From assembly GCA_018340805.1 (NCBI GenBank), contig JACMZG010001914.1:47738973-47802972 (forward strand): a stretch of DNA of 64,000 bases, given 5' to 3'. A program made the translations under genes and the position numbers. Origin of the DNA: Microvelia longipes. Its lineage: Eukaryota; Arthropoda; Insecta; Hemiptera; Veliidae. The notes beneath the pieces were generated by a model that was given only the letters and a program-made list of their open reading frames with translations, was not told where the DNA came from and ran no database searches. This document shows positions 58,806-64,000 of this stretch, piece after piece (position 1 is the stretch's first letter; the number at the start of each line of letters is the position of its first letter).

Positions 58806-58851
58806 TGGAAATCGAGATGGTGCGTCATGAGGAAATTATCACCAGTTGCAG
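58806..58851 (+). CDS. Dok7: Dok-7 orthologue, coding exon 2
   Basis: This 46-nt exon follows the acceptor TTTTTAG| and encodes WKSRWCVMRKLSPVA plus the first base of the next codon. The donor G|GTATAA puts it in phase 1. A following exon starting AC or AT would complete an Asp, as in the family's SPVAD. It continues exon 1 exactly (GKK|WKSRW) and forms the second strand of the PH domain. The basic residues around GKKWKSRW lie in the region used by PH domains to bind phosphoinositides. As I recall, human DOK7 exon 2 is also 46 nt in the same phase, so both intron positions appear conserved. The donor is weaker than that of exon 1. Exon 3, which should carry the rest of the PH domain, was not found up to 64000. 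Confidence 0.9.
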
Positions 58852-58974
58852 GTATAAAGGAAATTTCTTATTTATTCAATAGAAGTCAAATCTAATTTTT
58901 TTCTTATTTTATAAAAAAAATAACTGATATAATGAAAAGAACTAAAGGTATAATAGATATTAATAACGACTTGT

Positions 58975-59092
58975 TTACTCTGAGGACAAGCGAAGCTTGT
59001 CCGAAGTAGGGAGGACGAGCGTAGCGAGCGTAGCTCATTATCCGATATGATGAGGAAAAGTTCCGAAGTATCCCGTACTGGATTTTTATACT
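58975..59092 (+). mobile_element. Family A, 3' fragment
   Basis: CTCTGAGGACAAGCGAAGC, GGGAGGACGAGCGTAGCGAG, ATCCGATATGATGAGGAAAA, GTTCCGAAGTATCCCGTAC. Confidence 0.72.
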
Positions 59093-59635
59093 CTCCTAAA
59101 TGTCCGTCATTTAAACAACCTTATATGCGTAATTTTATGAAGAAAATTCCCTACAACTGTAACTCCCGATTTACAGTGTCATAATATTTAACATTATGGT
59201 TTATCAACCTAATTGAGGTTTTCTGTGGTTTCCCTCAATTTTAAAGGCAAATGCCAGGTTGATTCATCAAAAGTCAGTCCACAGACTGCATAGGAAACCC
59301 TCTTTGACACTCCTGCAAAATCCCTTTACAATACAAACCTCAAAACACCGTCAAAAATATCATTTTTGCAAATCCTGCAAAAAAAAAAAAAATCAAAATG
59401 CCCAAAGCAAAAAATTGGAAATTATCCTTAACCCAAACAAACCCCCTCACAACCCAAAAAATAACCAAATTTAATACCAAAATTAATAAAAAAAATAAAA
59501 ATAAAGAGGCACAAAATAAATATTGTATACTTTTGCCAATAAAGAACTTGTTTAAAAAAAAACCATTATGGTTTGATGTAAATGCTATGTATTTAATTTT
59601 CTCCTAATTAATTTATTATGAAAAATTAATTAATT

Positions 59636-59676
59636 AAGGAGAACAACGAAATTAATTTAATTTCGTTGTTCTCCTT
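59636..59676. repeat. Perfect 20-bp inverted repeat
   Basis: AAGGAGAACAACGAAATTAA, one T, then its exact complement, followed by a T run. No function is implied. Confidence 0.85.
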
Positions 59677-60236
59677 TTTTGTTTATTTTCTGTACTTGTA
59701 CTGAAACTATCTCCCACCACCTGCCGTACGAACCGACGATATCTCCGATCAGCGATCATTTGTTCTACCCACTGATCTCTAGGATTATCACCCTACTCTA
59801 TTCATATTTTATATTATATTATCATACGAGTTATTATGTTTTAATCTTTCTTAAATATTACTGATAATAACGGTCAATGGATATCAACCAAGAACGAGTT
59901 ATCAGACAATAGTAAGTACCCATTTATCTATTTGTTTCTATGATAATGTGGTGCGTGTCATTTGTTTGTAATTATTTATCTATAGAAGAAAAATTATGTT
60001 GTGCTAGGGTTATTAACCTGCTAGTTGGCCCTGATGAATTAGAAATGTACTTAATCACTTTCATAAGTAATTATGACTTTATTTTATGGAAGCTCTAAAT
60101 TATCTAATAATTGTAATATCAGAAATACTCCTCTCTACAAACTAAAACTTCTTACCTCAGAAGTTCTGTTCTTAGAACAGAACTGTTCACTTCTCAGCTG
60201 TGAATAAATTCTATGGCTGTATAGAAGTAAAATAAT

Positions 60237-60856
60237 ATATGTTCGTATGTATGAATATATAGCAAGGATCTTGAATAAAGGGGATGACGCATTAAGGAAC
60301 ATTTCTGACCCACTGGAAGTTGTATGAGATAGAGAAATAGGAGCAAACTTACCTTCCTCTTAATTATAATGAAAAAAAGGCACCAAACGCAGGTTATGTA
60401 GCAAGGTTGTCGAGTTTGCTTCTAAACTTTCTTCTGCGCATGTCGTAATTGTTACATTTGTGGTGCTTGTTAAGTCATTTGTGCTTATTTAATATTGAAT
60501 TTTTGGACTATACTTTGCCACTCAGTGAGTGATAATTTAAGCGTGTTTTGTATAACCTTCTCAAGCAATTAACAATAAAGACCCATTGAGAGGTAAGTTT
60601 GCCTCTGAAATTTATGACCTGCGCTGTTATAAGAATTGTAAGCATGTGCAGTTTGTACCAAGCATGTGCGGTTTTTGACGTGTTTTTCGTGTTGAATTCT
60701 CTCTATTTTTTGGTTCTCGATAGGGTCACTTTTTTGTATGGCAAATCGACTTAGTGCGTCATCCCCTTTATTCAAGATCCTTGGAATATAGCCATGTTCG
60801 TATGTATGGATTTAGCCATGTTCGTATGTATGGGTATAGCCATTTTCGTATGTATA
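60237..60856. repeat. Minisatellite interrupted by a hAT-type MITE
   Basis: Units of ATGTTCGTATGTATG with GGTATAGCC occur once before 60263 and three times after 60783. The element inserted within the array. Confidence 0.8.
60263..60783 (-). mobile_element. hAT-type MITE, second copy
   Basis: Ends are CAAGGATCTTGAATAAAGG and its complement; homologous to 39756-40473 in reverse. Flanking 8-mers ATATATAG and GAATATAG match at 6 of 8 positions. The reading frame at 60775-60569 on the minus strand starts inside the end and shares GDDALSR with the other copy. Confidence 0.8.
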
Positions 60857-61229
60857 AATGATCATGTATATATTTATTGTTTTAGTATTTATTATGTATT
60901 TATTTATTTATTTATATCGCATTTAATCTCTAAACTTTGTTCTTATTAAAATTGTTGCTGAGTAATAGTAATAATCTTTACAGCAGACTGGCGGGGTTGT
61001 TGTTTATGTAATAGTTGAATATAGACAGTATGTCTGCGTGAGTAAAAAACACCACTTGTAACCATATTTTTAATTGTTTTTGACACTTGTCAGTCAATTT
61101 GGTACCAGACCCCCAGTAGAGGGTTCAGTAACAAGGTTCTACAGTGAAAGCCGAAAACTGCCTGCAGCTTTAGATTCTGAAGGATTTTTAAAATTTTAAA
61201 CAATCTTGGAACGAGGCTTCCCTTGGTAT

Positions 61230-61836
61230 ATGTTAGAAAATTATAGCAGCACGTATTATTGTAAAATAAATTATAAAAAATTTATAAGCTTATAGAAAAT
61301 TGAATAGCTTATATATTATAGAAAATTATAGCAGCATGTATTATTGTAAAATAAATTATATACATTTTATAAGCTTATAGAAAATTGAATAGCTTATATA
61401 TTATAGAAAATTATAGCAGCATGTATTATTGTAAAATAAATTATAAAAATTGTATAAGCTTATAGAAAATTGAATAGCTTATATATTATAGAAAATTATA
61501 GCAGCATGTATTATTGTAAAATAAATTATACATTTTATAAGCTTATAGAAAATTGAATAGCTTATATATTATAGAAAATTATAGCAGCATGTATTATTGT
61601 AAATAAATTATATACATTTTTATAAGCTTATAGAAAATTGAATAGCTTTATATTATAGAAAATTATAGCAGCATGTATTATGTAAAATAAATTATATACA
61701 TTTTATAAGCTTATAGAAAATTGAATAGCTTATATATTATAGAAAATTAAGCAGCATGTATTTTGGTAAAAATAATTATATACATTTTATAAGCTTATAG
61801 AAAATTGAATAGCTTATATATTATAGAAAATTATAG
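61230..61836. repeat. Tandem repeat, about 86-bp unit, seven copies
   Basis: The unit contains GAAAATTATAGCAGCATGTA, TTATTGTAAAATAAATTATA, CATTTTATAAGCTTATAGAA and TTGAATAGCTTATATATTA. Copies differ by single-base changes. Confidence 0.93.
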
Positions 61837-63399
61837 GCATAAAATAACAGCATTTTTAATGGTACAACAATACTACATACATGCTATGCTATAGCCACAG
61901 ATATGGTTGCGGCCTTTGTGTATGTACTCAGAAAACTTAAAGTCTTTGAATGTACTTATTACAAACACTTTATATCAAACAATTTGTTTCATATTTGTTT
62001 AACGAAAATTGAAGTAACTTTTAGAAGAAGACTAATTTTAATTTAAATTGGCGCGATTTTGGATTAAATCCAATCTAGAATCAATTTGACCTCTCATAGG
62101 ACTAAATTTTAGTACTAAATTTAATGTAATAGAATGACCCGTTTCAGCTGTAGCGTTCTTACTTAAAATGTGCTCATCTATACAAAACAAAATCATGTGT
62201 ACATTTAGACACCTTTTTTGTCAATGTTTGGAATCTGTTGTACCATAAACGTCGAAATTCGATGGAAAATGTGGGTGTCAAATTTTTGCTAATACTAATG
62301 CCTTAGAATAATACTAATATAGAAGGAGAATATGACCGTAAACACAATGTAATTCAACTGATAACACGAAAGCCGGTTGAATGGTGGTCATAAGTAGGGG
62401 TACCACCATAACAACAAAATATTATTTTAAATATGTGTCATAAATATCCATCAATGAAGAAAGATCGTAAAGAACAAATATACTTACTTAAAACACCTGC
62501 TGAGTATTTAATAAATCTGGTTTTAGATGGCAAAAGGGTAGCGAAATACAAAAATCTACAATTAGTTGACGTGGACTACTTTTAATATAATTTTAATTAA
62601 AACGCTAAACTACAATTTAAAATGCTTAAAATATTGTAACACCGATATTTTATATTAGTATTTTAATAAAATCAATCATAAATTAATAATAGAACATAAT
62701 AATTAGCAACCGGAAGTATTGCCAACTTTTTTCAAAGAAAATTGTATATTTTTAGGGTGGCAGCATTACTTTAGACCACCAGTGAACCGCCTTTCGTGTT
62801 ATTAGTAATGTATCAGTGTTAGTGCTCCATCTATACATAGTAATATTCTAAAACTAAGGCAATATATTCCTCTCCTTTTAGGAGGTAAGAAAGCTACAGG
62901 TTATTGTTCCGATCCTAAAGGTCGACATATGTTCAAGTAGTGGGCCGTGTACAAATTTAACAATAACAAATATTCTAAACTAAAAACAAATTCCTAGGAA
63001 TGGCCGTCAGGTTGTCTACTTCATTTGGCCCAAGCCTTTTTTTCGCAAACCTTTCTTTAGTCGGCCTATGAGACTTGAGTCCATTTATGTTGATGGGTTG
63101 TAAAGGTTATAAAAAATGAAATGACCCGCCGACCACCTTACTCGGTATTAAATAACAGGTAAGGGCAACCCAATGAAGTGTTAATATACCTGAAATTTTC
63201 ACTGTACTCGTTTAAGGAGATCTTTAACAACTTCAGGTCCTTAAAACTTTTATTTAGGACCCGAGTTAATAAGATTGTAAAGTATTATAAATAGCTTTTA
63301 AGTATGAAAACAGTAATTCTTTGTTGTTAAATGGTTCTGGTTCGGTACCAACTTTAATTTGAATTGCTTATGTTATAATAATCAATTACCACGTACCAT
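61837..63399. other. Intron 2 sequence, nothing recognised
   Basis: No coding block, SINE head or tandem repeat was found. Confidence 0.5.
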
Positions 63400-63655
63400 C
63401 AGCGTATTTCGAAGCACAGTGAAATACGCTGAGTAGATACGCAACAGGTGATCTTATCCTGTACGCATTTAATTGGATCCACTTGTTGCACTGTATTTGT
63501 TTAGTCGATCAAATCAGATAAGGTTACAACAGATCCTGCCAAAACATCGCGTCTCTTTAAGAAAAGGTTCACGCGCGAGTTACAAGAAACTTCAAAACAA
63601 AATTACATGCACTTAAATTAATTGTGATTTGATTCCATAGAATAATACTAATTAC
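63400..63655 (-). mobile_element. TA-flanked MITE, partial minus-strand copy
   Basis: On the minus strand: GTGAACCTTTTCTTAAAGAG, ACGCGATGTTTTGGCAGGAT, GATCGACTAAACAAATAC, GATCACCTGTTGCGTATC, as in the right halves of 278-725 and 41475-41968. The left half is missing. Confidence 0.7.
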
Positions 63656-63761
63656 ATTCCATAAATATAATAATAATAATACATAATTAATAGATAATAA
63701 TAAATAATCACCTGTTATACTATTATCAATACTAATTGTTATTAATACTAATATTATATGA

Positions 63762-63945
<184 letters not shown>

Positions 63946-64000
63946 CTTGGTCATGCTCTATTGTTAAATTATACCATCCTTGGTAATATTTTATCACTCA

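Noticed and set aside
59275..59300. Candidate Dok-7 exon 3 start (ACAG|ACTGC)
   Set aside because: It would give Asp-Cys as expected, but the next residues do not continue the PH domain and the frame has no family resemblance.
59259..59607. Two Lys/Asn/Pro-rich frames on the + strand
   Set aside because: Low-complexity A-rich sequence inside Dok-7 intron 2, with no splice sites or conserved content.

Overview
The window is AT-rich animal nuclear DNA that is nearly all intron, intergenic sequence and repeats. One gene can be recognised with confidence: the 5' end of a Dok-7 orthologue (PH/PTB adaptor of MuSK-type receptor signalling) on the + strand. Exon 1 is at 43933-43989 and exon 2 at 58806-58851. 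They read in phase into the Dok-7 N-terminus and are separated by a 14.8-kb intron. Long intron, tRNA-derived SINEs, an R1/LOA- or jockey-like LINE remnant, and hAT- and Harbinger-type MITEs point to an invertebrate, most likely an arthropod; the species cannot be fixed from sequence alone.

Layout. 0-8.6 kb: a TA-flanked MITE, a hAT-type MITE fragment, a decayed LINE reverse transcriptase, simple repeats, a 24-bp minisatellite, and a retrotransposed-looking 3' end with poly-A. 8.6-13 kb: three copies of an abundant non-coding repeat (family A, marked by a CGAAGCGAG motif). One is interrupted by a small fold-back retroelement and one by a 0.9-kb tRNA-headed retroposon, both with target-site duplications. 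13-32 kb: several tRNA-derived SINEs with target duplications, a 1.18-kb Harbinger-type element holding a relic of its Myb-like protein, a second 0.9-kb retroposon, minisatellites, a short hAT MITE and a 480-bp direct/inverted repeat cluster. 32-43 kb: family A again (one copy split by a second fold-back retroelement), a full hAT-type MITE with a perfect 8-bp duplication, a full TA-flanked MITE and a tandem repeat just upstream of the gene.

43.7-64 kb: putative core promoter, Dok-7 exon 1, then intron 1, dominated by a 6.9-kb satellite of a 37-38-bp unit (about 185 copies). The intron also holds a 115-bp fold-back, a TIR-bearing MITE, decayed family A copies and, 320 bp before exon 2, a 213-bp palindrome with a TA core. 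After exon 2 the window stays in intron 2, and no exon 3 was found before its end. Repeat insertions are nested, so relative ages can be read: family A is old, while the fold-back and 0.9-kb retroposons are younger. No operon, rRNA, functional tRNA, CRISPR or bacterial feature was seen.
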